From the NCBI RefSeq assembly GCF_009903625.1, contig NZ_CP047569.1:4148001-4212000 (forward strand): a stretch of 64,000 nt of DNA, written 5' to 3'. Of this stretch, positions 1-7,241 are shown piece by piece (the stretch's first letter is position 1; every line of letters begins with the position of its first letter). The position numbers and the translations under genes are program-made. The notes under the pieces are model-generated. The model saw nothing but the letters and a program-made list of their open reading frames with translations, had not been told where the DNA came from and searched no databases. This stretch comes from Microbulbifer sp. ALW1 (GTDB taxonomy: Bacteria; Pseudomonadota; Gammaproteobacteria; Pseudomonadales; Cellvibrionaceae).

Positions 1-1
1 C

Positions 2-640
2 CTGTTTGCCAAGTACAACACCGACCTGCACATCTTCGGGTTTGAGATCCCCGCCAGCTGGCTGCAGATGGTGAACCCCCTATTCATCATCATCCTCGCC
101 CCTGTAGTGGCGAGCATCTGGGTTGGCCTGGGTTCTTCCGAGCCGACCTCGCCGGCCAAGTTCAGCCTCGGTCTCATCTTCCTCGGCCTGGGCTTTGTGT
201 CCATGGTGGGCGCCGCACTGCAGATTGGCGACTCCGAGACCATCAAGGCCAGCCCCTGGTGGCTGGTGGTGGCCTATATCTTCCACACCTTGGGCGAGCT
301 GTGCCTCTCCCCCATCGGGCTCTCGATGGTGACCAAGCTGGCACCGCTGCGCTTCCTGTCACTGATGATGGGGCTCTGGTTTGCATTTATCGGCATTGCC
401 AACAAAGGCGCGGCGGAAATCGGCAAGCTGGTGGGTGAATCCGGCCCCCTGGCCACCTTCGGTGGCGTGGCCGCCGCTGCAATTATTGCCGGGGTGATCC
501 TGTTCCTGATTCGCGAAAAGCTGGTGGACTGGATGCACGGTGCCGAGGAGGAACACACTGTGGTGAAAGACACCACCAAGGAAGAGATCGGCATCACTGC
601 CGACCACGATGTGGCACCACAGCGGAAGTTTGGGGAATAG
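2..640 (+). CDS. POT/PTR-family proton-dependent oligopeptide transporter, C-terminal part
   Basis: The frame is open from base 2, so the 5' end lies outside the window; about 212 residues remain. It holds several hydrophobic helices typical of the last transmembrane segments of MFS-type proton:peptide symporters, with the sequence AYIFHTLGELCLSPIGLSMV, which matches the conserved POT-family segment containing the GELxxSPIGLS motif. The tail after the last helix (about 45 residues) is charged and cytoplasmic. The family imports di- and tripeptides across the inner membrane using the proton gradient. A strong intrinsic terminator follows directly, so this is the end of its transcription unit. 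The family call is firm; the substrate range cannot be told from this fragment. Confidence 0.85.
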   Translation: MFAKYNTDLHIFGFEIPASWLQMVNPLFIIILAPVVASIWVGLGSSEPTSPAKFSLGLIFLGLGFVSMVGAALQIGDSETIKASPWWLVVAYIFHTLGELCLSPIGLSMVTKLAPLRFLSLMMGLWFAFIGIANKGAAEIGKLVGESGPLATFGGVAAAAIIAGVILFLIREKLVDWMHGAEEEHTVVKDTTKEEIGITADHDVAPQRKFGE

Positions 641-680
641 CCCGCTTCACTGCTTCCTGAAAACGCAAAGCGAAACAGAG

Positions 681-708
681 AGCCCCCGTCACCCGACGGG
701 GGCTTTTT
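681..708 (+). terminator. Intrinsic terminator of the peptide transporter gene
   Basis: A perfect 10-bp stem (AGCCCCCGTC, 681-690, paired with 695-704) with a 4-nt loop ACCC is followed by a T run (704-708). It lies about 40 bases after the transporter stop codon. Confidence 0.9.
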
Positions 709-795
709 GTTTGCGGGCTCTCTATTTGGGGTCACTCTGTTTAAGTAACAGGCCAGAGATACCACAAGCGGCGCCCTTCCCGTAAAATCCGCCGC

Positions 796-1386
796 ATGAG
801 CGACACCAAGATAAAAAAAGCCAGCCGCCTGCTTCTGCCGTGGCTCACCAGTCTGCTGCTTCTGGCCAGCGCCAATGCGTCCGCCCAGGCCAAAGAGGTG
901 GACCCGCTGCTGTTACAGGCCCTGAAAACCGCCGTGACCGATGCGGACTCCTTTGTCGACCGCTACGACGCGGAAGTCTGGCTGATGGCCAAATCCCAGC
1001 CCCTGGCCCGCTACATCAAGGACCCGGAAGAGCGGATGCACGTATTAAAAGCCATCCACCGAGAAGCCACCCGCGCGGAACTGCAGCCGGAAATCGTGCT
1101 GGCGGTGATTCAGATTGAAAGCGCCTTCAATCCCTATGCCGTATCCCGGGTGGGCGCCCAGGGTATGATGCAGGTAATGCCCTTCTGGAAGAAGGAACTG
1201 GGGCGCCCGGAAGACAACCTGATCAACATGGACACCAACCTGCGCTACGGCTGTACCATCCTCAAGCACTACATCAAGAAAGCCAAAGGCAATATGCCCA
1301 ACGCCCTGGCCTACTACAACGGCAGCTACGGCCGGCACACTTACAGTCGCAAGGTGCTGGACGCCTGGGTTGAGCGCTGGCGCTAA
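796..1386 (+). CDS. Lytic murein transglycosylase, SLT domain
   Basis: This 196-residue exported protein has an N-terminal signal peptide (basic start then LLLPWLTSLLLLASANASAQA). A single transglycosylase SLT domain of the Slt70/MltC type covers roughly residues 85-190. The catalytic glutamate sits in IQIESAFNPYAVS, followed by GAQGMMQVMPF and the NALAYYNGS motif, all standard for family 1 lytic transglycosylases that cleave peptidoglycan glycan strands in the periplasm. It is a minimal enzyme without the large accessory domains of Slt70. The AraC-type regulator gene starts 38 bases downstream on the same strand, so the two may be co-transcribed, although no functional link is evident. Confidence 0.9.
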   Translation: MSDTKIKKASRLLLPWLTSLLLLASANASAQAKEVDPLLLQALKTAVTDADSFVDRYDAEVWLMAKSQPLARYIKDPEERMHVLKAIHREATRAELQPEIVLAVIQIESAFNPYAVSRVGAQGMMQVMPFWKKELGRPEDNLINMDTNLRYGCTILKHYIKKAKGNMPNALAYYNGSYGRHTYSRKVLDAWVERWR

Positions 1387-1424
1387 CGCTGGCGCAATGC
1401 AAAAAAAATCAGTAGAGGTACACC

Positions 1425-2465
1425 GTGAGTTACGCATTCTTTACCGGCGCCACCTGCAGCCTGCTGTTGCTCGCGTCGATGCGTATCGGCTTCACCCGTC
1501 GCGGTGGCAGCCCCTGGATACAGGTGCTGATTGCCGGGGCATTTTTCTATCTGCTGCGCCCGCTGCTGAATGTGACCCACCCCGCGGTCGATCTGCTGAT
1601 CGATATTCCCACCATGCTGTGCCCGGCCGCTTTCTGGCTGTTTGCCCATCACCTGTGCAGCGAGAGCCAGCACTTTCCCCGCTGGGGCTGGGGGCTGATT
1701 GCAGTGGATCTGGTACTCGGGTTTGCCGCACAGTTTGAATTACACCCGCTGCTCTACCCCATGGAACAACCCTTCAAGCTGGCCCTGATCGGGCTCGGGC
1801 TCCTGACGTTGTGGCAACAGTTGCAGGCCGACCTGGTAGCTGAGCGGCGGCAGTTGCGCATTGCGCTGCTGATTGCCGTCGGCGGTTACATGTCGGTTGT
1901 TGTCTGCGCCGAGTTCCTGTTTTCTTACTACCCGGTGCCCGCGGGCGTTCCCGCCGCCCACTCGGTGATGACCTGGCTGCTCACCTTTGCCGTGTGCCTG
2001 TGGCTGCTGGCCCTGTCACCCAGGGCACTGGAGGAAACCCTGCCGCAAATTATTGCGGAGGAAACAGAATCGGCTGTGCCGGAGAAGCAGAATAAAGAAG
2101 CGACGCCACTGGACGCACAGGGTCAGCAACTTCTGCACAAGCTGCAACAGCACATGGATGGCGGTGGCTACCGCCACACCGGGCTGACGATTCGCGAATT
2201 GGGAGAACAGTTGGATGTGCGCGAACATATCCTGCGCGCGCTGATTAACAAGCACCTGGGCTTTCGCAATTTCAACGAATACCTGAACCAGTTTCGCATC
2301 GACGAGGCCAGCCGCCGTCTGGCCGACCCCGATGAGGCCCACTTGCCGGTACTCAGCATCGCGCTGGATATCGGCTACCGCTCACTCAGCCCGTTCAACG
2401 CCGCCTTCAAACGCCGTCACAACCAGACACCAACGGAGTACCGTCGCGACCAGTTGCCGGCGTGA
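1425..2465 (+). CDS. Membrane-anchored AraC-family transcriptional regulator
   Basis: The 346-residue protein starts at a GTG codon with an AGAGG ribosome site 7 bases upstream. Residues about 1-200 form around seven hydrophobic helices. After a polar linker (about 205-240) comes a C-terminal AraC-type double helix-turn-helix DNA-binding domain (about 245-345), with IRELGEQLDV as the first helix-turn-helix region and DIGYRSLSPFNAAFKRRHNQTPTEYR as the family signature, read here as two adjoining motifs. AraC regulators with multi-pass N-termini are known in marine gammaproteobacteria; their ligands are mostly unknown. The effector could be a membrane-associated signal, which is inference. Targets cannot be inferred from the neighbours. 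Confidence 0.88.
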   Translation: MSYAFFTGATCSLLLLASMRIGFTRRGGSPWIQVLIAGAFFYLLRPLLNVTHPAVDLLIDIPTMLCPAAFWLFAHHLCSESQHFPRWGWGLIAVDLVLGFAAQFELHPLLYPMEQPFKLALIGLGLLTLWQQLQADLVAERRQLRIALLIAVGGYMSVVVCAEFLFSYYPVPAGVPAAHSVMTWLLTFAVCLWLLALSPRALEETLPQIIAEETESAVPEKQNKEATPLDAQGQQLLHKLQQHMDGGGYRHTGLTIRELGEQLDVREHILRALINKHLGFRNFNEYLNQFRIDEASRRLADPDEAHLPVLSIALDIGYRSLSPFNAAFKRRHNQTPTEYRRDQLPA

Positions 2466-2645
2466 TGGTTCAACGAGCGCGAGGACTCCATCGACAATAT
2501 TTTAGGATGACAAATCCGTCAGATTTTTTTCAGTTTCCGCAAGCCAAAACGCGCCCTCTGGGCCACACTGAATCTTGCAGGACCTGCTTTGCAGGCAATT
2601 AGCCCAGTCACCACTTCGTCTGTAGAACAGGCTCCTGCAAACCTT

Positions 2646-2960
2646 TTACGGCTTGGGCGATGACATATATTGGATCAGCGCCTTGTATTCGTCGTCACTG
2701 CAACCGCTGCACATGCCACCGGGCGGCATGGCATTCAACCCGTTTTTAACAGAGCCCAGCAGGGCATCCATTCCTTTGTCCAGCCGCGGTTTCCAGGCTT
2801 CTACATCGTGTACCTTTGGCGCATTGGCCACGCCGGTGTCGTGACAGATATGACAGGACTGCTTGTACTTGTCTTCCACGGTATCTGCCATGACCTGGCC
2901 GCTTACCGCCAGGCTGCCAACAACAAAACACAACGTTGAAAGTGTCATCTTTTTCATCAT
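2646..2960 (-). CDS. Cytochrome c5-family monohaem protein
   Basis: The protein has 104 residues with a signal peptide ending at VMADT. One haem-binding CHICH motif lies near residue 37 and a C-terminal CSGCSDDEYKAL segment carries the two extra cysteines characteristic of cytochrome c5, which form a disulfide; MPPGGM supplies the likely methionine ligand. Cytochromes c5 are small periplasmic electron carriers. It is a single gene facing away from the parvulin/HupE pair. Two ATG codons lie side by side at the start, so the exact first residue may shift by one. Confidence 0.9.
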   Translation of the reverse strand: MMKKMTLSTLCFVVGSLAVSGQVMADTVEDKYKQSCHICHDTGVANAPKVHDVEAWKPRLDKGMDALLGSVKNGLNAMPPGGMCSGCSDDEYKALIQYMSSPKP

Positions 2961-3185
2961 TCTTCTCCCTCGGGTGCGCGTATTGAAAACGCCATTACCC
3001 GTAAGCCGTACAAATCCAGCACAGAGTGTAGATTCCTTTTAGCGTCAATAACCACACTTTTATTCCTGCCTTCCGATAACCACCCGAAACCGACCCGCCA
3101 ATTTGCGTTCCATGAACTATGCTCAATGGAATAAGAAATTTCTCCCATTACCCCAGCAATAACAGTTCTAAGCCGGAGTAACCCA

Positions 3186-4043
3186 ATGATGCTGCATTGG
3201 ATCAAGGATCCCAGTGCCCAGTTTGCCCTGATCGGGGCCCTGCTATTTGCTATCAACAGTGCTTTCCAGGGCGACCAGGCCGCCGATACGGAAGACATCA
3301 TCGTCAGCGAAGCCCGCATCCAGCACCTGGCCGGCATATTTGAGCGCGGCTGGCAGCGCCCGCCGGAACCGGCAGAACTCCAGGGGTTGATCGACGACTT
3401 TGTGCGCGAGGAAGTCCTCTACCGCGAGGCGGTAAAAATGGGACTGGACCGGGACGATACGGTAATCCGGCGCCGCCTGCGCATGAAGATGGAGCTGTTG
3501 GCGCGGGACCTGGTCAACGCCATTGAGCCGGCCGAACAGGTGCTGCGGGACTACCACCAGCGCCATATCCAGAAATACACCCAACCCGCCCAGTACAGCT
3601 TCGAACAAATCTTTCTCAATAGCGACCAGCGCCCGCAGGTTGCCGAAGATGCCCGCATGGTGCTGACCAAGCTCACCGCCGGTGGCAACCCGCGCAAACT
3701 GGGCGACAACAGCCTGCTCCAGTTCGAAATGGAATCCGCCAGTGTCGAGCGCATCGATCGTCAGTTTGGCGCCGATTTCTCGCAACAACTGCTCGAATTG
3801 CCAGACAACGAATGGAGCGGGCCCCTCACCTCGGCATACGGCGAGCACCTGGTAAAAATTTCAGCCCGCCAGCCCAGACGGGAGACCGAATTCAGCGAAG
3901 TGCGCGCAGAAGTGCTGCGGGACTGGCAACAACAGGAGCAGAACAAGATTCTGCAAACCCAGTATGAAACCCTGAGGGACAACTACCGAATTCAGATTTC
4001 CGCAGCTTCCACCACGGCAATATCCAGTGAGGCCAGCAGGTAA
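3186..4043 (+). CDS. Peptidylprolyl isomerase, parvulin-like, N-terminally anchored
   Basis: This 285-residue protein has a hydrophobic segment near residues 12-27, acting as signal or anchor, then a helical SurA-like N-terminal part and a parvulin-type region (about 125-250) containing QYSFEQIFLN and the SAYGEHLVKI motif, which corresponds to the conserved G(Y/W)H(L/I)xxV end of PpiC domains. Such proteins assist folding of exported proteins. The upstream ATG at 3186 is followed by a second ATG at 3189, so either may be used. Its stop codon overlaps the start of the HupE/UreJ gene by one base, so they are translationally coupled and it probably helps mature that membrane protein or its partners; this role is inferred. 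Confidence 0.75.
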   Translation: MMLHWIKDPSAQFALIGALLFAINSAFQGDQAADTEDIIVSEARIQHLAGIFERGWQRPPEPAELQGLIDDFVREEVLYREAVKMGLDRDDTVIRRRLRMKMELLARDLVNAIEPAEQVLRDYHQRHIQKYTQPAQYSFEQIFLNSDQRPQVAEDARMVLTKLTAGGNPRKLGDNSLLQFEMESASVERIDRQFGADFSQQLLELPDNEWSGPLTSAYGEHLVKISARQPRRETEFSEVRAEVLRDWQQQEQNKILQTQYETLRDNYRIQISAASTTAISSEASR

Positions 4044-5059
4044 TGAAGAAAATTCTGATCCTTGTTGTTGCGCTGCTACTACCCGCGCTATCCCAGGCCC
4101 ACGAGCTGCGACCGGCCTCGCTCAGTATTATCCAGACCGCTGCAGAAACCTTCGATGTGACCTGGCGGGTCCCCGCCCGCGGCGACTTGCGACTCTCCCT
4201 CAATGTCGGCCTATCCGATGACATCCACACCAGTGGCTTGCCGGTGGCGCAATTCGTCGGTGCCTATTACGTGGAGCGCTGGCAGGTCAGCCACCCCGCT
4301 GAGCTGATTGGTAGCCGCATCGAAATTGAGGGGCTGGCGAAAACCATGACCGATGCCCTGGTGCGTATCAGCTGGCTCGATGGCCGCGAGCAGATGAGCC
4401 GATTATTACCGGATAACCCCAGCCTAACCATTGAGGCGCTCGCTGGGACCGGTGAGGTGGCGGCTACTTACTTTGGGCTGGGAGTGGAGCACATTTTACT
4501 GGGCATCGATCATCTGCTGTTTGTACTGGCACTAGTGGTTCTGGTCAGTGGCTGGCGGCAACTGGTGGCGACGATTACGGCGTTTACCCTGGCCCACAGC
4601 ATTACTCTGGCGCTGGCGGTGCTGGGTGTTGTCTCAGTACCCCAGGGACCGGTGGAAGCAGTGATCGCGCTCAGTATTGTGTTTGTGGCGGTGGAGATCC
4701 TGCACAAGTTGGAGGGACGCAAGACCCTGGCGATTCGCAAGCCGTGGCTGGTAGCTTTCGGGTTTGGTTTGCTGCACGGGTTGGGGTTTGCGGGCGCGCT
4801 GTCGGAAATCGGTGTGCCGGAGCACGCAATTCCGCTGTCGCTGGCGGTGTTCAATCTGGGGGTTGAGGCGGGACAGTTGGCGTTTATCCTCGCGGTCAGT
4901 GCACTGATGTTGCTGCTGCGGCAGATGCCACTGGTGCACCAGTGGGAAATACGCACCGGGCATACTGCCACGGTAGCGTCGGCGCTTCCCGTGGCGTATC
5001 TCGTTGGCGGTTTGGCCGCCTGGTGGTTGATTGATCGGACAATTGCGCTGGTTGTCTGA
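4043..5059 (+). CDS. HupE/UreJ-family membrane protein
   Basis: The 338-residue protein has a signal peptide (LILVVALLLPALSQA), a periplasmic beta-rich region of about 120 residues, and then a C-terminal multi-pass HupE/UreJ_2 domain. The signature GVEHILLGIDHLLFVLALV is followed by HSITLALAVLG and GLLHGLGFAGAL. Conserved histidines within the helices (HILLGIDH, AHS, LLHGLGFA) are those proposed to bind nickel or a related metal in the HupE family. The overlap with the parvulin gene upstream shows an operon. No hydrogenase or urease lies nearby, so a role in metal uptake for those enzymes is not supported here; metal transport is the general family idea only. Confidence 0.85.
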   Translation: MKKILILVVALLLPALSQAHELRPASLSIIQTAAETFDVTWRVPARGDLRLSLNVGLSDDIHTSGLPVAQFVGAYYVERWQVSHPAELIGSRIEIEGLAKTMTDALVRISWLDGREQMSRLLPDNPSLTIEALAGTGEVAATYFGLGVEHILLGIDHLLFVLALVVLVSGWRQLVATITAFTLAHSITLALAVLGVVSVPQGPVEAVIALSIVFVAVEILHKLEGRKTLAIRKPWLVAFGFGLLHGLGFAGALSEIGVPEHAIPLSLAVFNLGVEAGQLAFILAVSALMLLLRQMPLVHQWEIRTGHTATVASALPVAYLVGGLAAWWLIDRTIALVV

Positions 5060-5062
5060 TAC

Positions 5063-5539
5063 TCAATCCTGAAATAAAAGCTCCAGCGGATACCCGGTAA
5101 ACGGCTTGGTTTTTTCGATCACTAGGTGGGAGGTCATCCGGGTAATGGCGGCATCTTCATCCGCCAGTAGTTGTTCGGACACGCGATTGAAGTCGGCGGC
5201 ATCCGGGCAAACAAAGCGCAGCATATAGTCGAATTCGCCGGACATTTTCACGCAGGATACGATCTGCTCGATTTTGTTGATGGCGCGGCGAAAGCTTTCG
5301 CTGGTTTTGGAGTCCTGGCGCTTGAGAGCGACGTTGACGTAAAACTCTGCGTGACGGACTTTTTCCAGATTTACCTCTGCCTGAAACTCACGGATGAATT
5401 TTTCGCTGGTGAGTTTTTTCACCCGCGCCAGACAGGCGCTTTCGGAGAGCCCGATCTGATCCGCCAGGTTGAGGTTGCTGATGCGGGCGTTGGTCTGCAA
5501 CACATCGAGAATTTTGAGGTTGTGACGATCAATTTTCAC
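5063..5539 (-). CDS. Lrp/AsnC-family transcriptional regulator
   Basis: The product is about 158 residues if translation begins at the GTG at 5539, which places VKIDRHNLKILDVLQ at the usual Lrp N-terminus. The open frame extends further up to 5686, but the extra 49 residues are unlike the family. An AsnC-type winged helix (ISNLNLADQIGLSESACLARVKKL, two helices) is followed by the RAM/AsnC ligand domain with a VKMSGEFDYMLRFVCPD strand. Lrp/AsnC proteins respond to amino acids and control their metabolism. It lies directly downstream of, and co-oriented with, the aminotransferase gene, which is a likely target. The upstream Shine-Dalgarno is weak, so the start is the uncertain part. Confidence 0.85.
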   Translation of the reverse strand: MKIDRHNLKILDVLQTNARISNLNLADQIGLSESACLARVKKLTSEKFIREFQAEVNLEKVRHAEFYVNVALKRQDSKTSESFRRAINKIEQIVSCVKMSGEFDYMLRFVCPDAADFNRVSEQLLADEDAAITRMTSHLVIEKTKPFTGYPLELLFQD

Positions 5540-5695
5540 GTTTCTAGTACGCTTCTTGTTTTCCGCGATCAAGTAAGTTGCGGCTTCTGGACAATAGGTT
5601 CTGACGACCAGACGGGTAATCGGGGTCAAATTTTTCACAGCATAGCGGGAAAGCCGGCGTGCGCAAACACACCCTGCTTCCCGCACCTATGAATG

Positions 5696-6901
5696 TCATC
5701 CCGCCTTGAGGCAACCGCCAGTAACAAATCGTTCGATACGGTCCAGCGCGCGCATCAGTTCAGCGTCATCCGCGGCCAGGGTCAGGCGCACATGGTTGAC
5801 GGCGCTGGGGCCAAATGGCTTGCCCGGCAGTACCGATACCAGCTCCTGATCCAGCAGCGCGCCGGCAAAGGCATCGCCATTTTCGGCGACGGCAGACACA
5901 TCCACCATCACGAACATACCCGCCTCCGGGGAGTAGCAGCTAAGCCCGGGAATGTTACCAATACGCTCGACAATCAGGTCACGGCGTTTTTCGTAGGCGT
6001 CGCGCATCTGTTTGACGAAGTAGGTATCGAATTCAAGGGCGAAGGCGGCGGCTTCCTGGATAAATTGCGGCACCCCAAAGATGGTGGCGCCGGCGTATTC
6101 GATCAGGCGTTCCACCAGTTCGCCCTGGGCCACTGCCCAGCCCAGGCGCCAGCCGCTCATGGCGTGGGATTTGGACAGGCCGTCAATCACGACCACATTG
6201 TCCAGCTGTTCCGCGGCAGTGCGCAGGGAGGTGTGGCGGCGGGCGAAGGTGATCATGGAGTACATCTCGTCGGAGATGAGCCAGATGTTTCGGGCACGGC
6301 AATAAGCGGCCAGTTCACGCAGCTGTTCTGGAGTGGCCATGGCGCCGGTGGGGTTGACCGGGGTGTTGATCATGACCGCACGGGTATCGTCACTGATGGC
6401 CTGCTTGATGGATTCGATATCGAAGGCGAACCCTTGCACTGCAGGGCAGGCGACCTTTTTCACATCAAGCTGCAGGGCGTCGGTGATGGGTACGTAGCCG
6501 ATGTACATGGGCTCGGGGATGACGATCTGTTCGCCGGGGTTGAGCAGGCAGGAGAGCACGGCGTAGATGGCATTGGTGCCACCGGGGAAGACGACGACGT
6601 CGTCCGGGCTACAGGGGTGCGGGCTGACTTTGCTTTCGATGTCGGCGATGGCGCGGCGCAGCATGAGTTCGCCGGCGGCCGGTGAATAGTGGGTACGGCC
6701 GACGCCGAGGCGGGCGCGGGCGAAGTCGAGGATGGGTTCCGGGGTGTCGAAGTTGGGGTCACCGACACACAGGAAGATGACATCTTCGCCTTTGTTGGCG
6801 AGGGCGTGGGCGCGGTCGCTGACGGCCCAGACGTCGGCGTCTGCGGAGTGGAGGGCCTGGCTCTGTTTGCTGAATCGCGGGATGTACATCTTCGGGTCCA
6901 T
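5696..6901 (-). CDS. PLP-dependent aminotransferase, arginine:pyruvate transaminase (AruH)-like
   Basis: This 401-residue fold-type I class I/II aminotransferase shows the N-terminal VGDPNFDTPEPI, the NTPVNPTGA motif, ISDEMYS (Asp binding the pyridine nitrogen, Tyr) and GLSKSHAMSGWRLGW with the Schiff-base lysine. The order and spacing, particularly LSKSHAM(S/T)GWR and the VSVLPGKPFGPSAVNHVRL ending, resemble Pseudomonas AruH, which transaminates arginine with pyruvate. Substrate assignment is therefore plausible but not certain; a related broad aminotransferase is the alternative. The Lrp-type regulator gene follows on the same strand. The start used is the first of two ATGs (6901 and 6889). 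Confidence 0.82.
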   Translation of the reverse strand: MDPKMYIPRFSKQSQALHSADADVWAVSDRAHALANKGEDVIFLCVGDPNFDTPEPILDFARARLGVGRTHYSPAAGELMLRRAIADIESKVSPHPCSPDDVVVFPGGTNAIYAVLSCLLNPGEQIVIPEPMYIGYVPITDALQLDVKKVACPAVQGFAFDIESIKQAISDDTRAVMINTPVNPTGAMATPEQLRELAAYCRARNIWLISDEMYSMITFARRHTSLRTAAEQLDNVVVIDGLSKSHAMSGWRLGWAVAQGELVERLIEYAGATIFGVPQFIQEAAAFALEFDTYFVKQMRDAYEKRRDLIVERIGNIPGLSCYSPEAGMFVMVDVSAVAENGDAFAGALLDQELVSVLPGKPFGPSAVNHVRLTLAADDAELMRALDRIERFVTGGCLKAG

Positions 6902-7241
6902 CTTTCGAGGTTGTTATGAATACTTCTCAGGTAACAACTAAGGTAGCAACCGACGGGGTAATTCATGCCGCTTAGGGGCGGGTGTTTTCGCAGCAGGCCG
7001 ATTTTTTTGCAGTGTTTGCCGCAGAAAATGCGGCACAGATCAGACCAAGACTCTGCGCACTGCCCACCAATCGTGGCGGGCAAGCACTGGGGAACCATTT
7101 TCGGAACCGCTGTGAATACATCCATGTACGCTGCGTCGGCGACGTCCCTGTCGCCGACGCTTCCGAAAATGGTTCCCCAGCACTTCCCCTTAGCTTCAGA
7201 GATTCCACCTTGTAAGCTGTTGAGTCCTTTTAAGTACCCGG
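6902..7241. other. Intergenic region holding a three-armed repeat element
   Basis: About 340 bases lie between the divergently used ends of the aminotransferase start and the autotransporter stop. Apart from the repeat at 7083-7184 no gene or clear promoter motif was recognised. Confidence 0.6.
7083..7184 (-). repeat. Three-armed structured intergenic repeat, copy 1
   Basis: Outer arms 7083-7106 and 7161-7184 are inverted repeats matching at 22 of 24 positions (core CTGGGGAACCATTTTCGGAA). Directly inside the right arm is a perfect 11-bp hairpin (7133-7143 with 7150-7160) whose 6-nt loop reads AGGGAC on the minus strand. The remaining 26 nt (7107-7132) hold a second small hairpin, TACA-TGGA-TGTA on the minus strand (7128-7117). 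Layout and lengths equal those of the copy at 25299-25412, but the stems have different sequences. The element lies just past the stop codon of the autotransporter gene on the upstream side of the aminotransferase gene. Confidence 0.85.
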
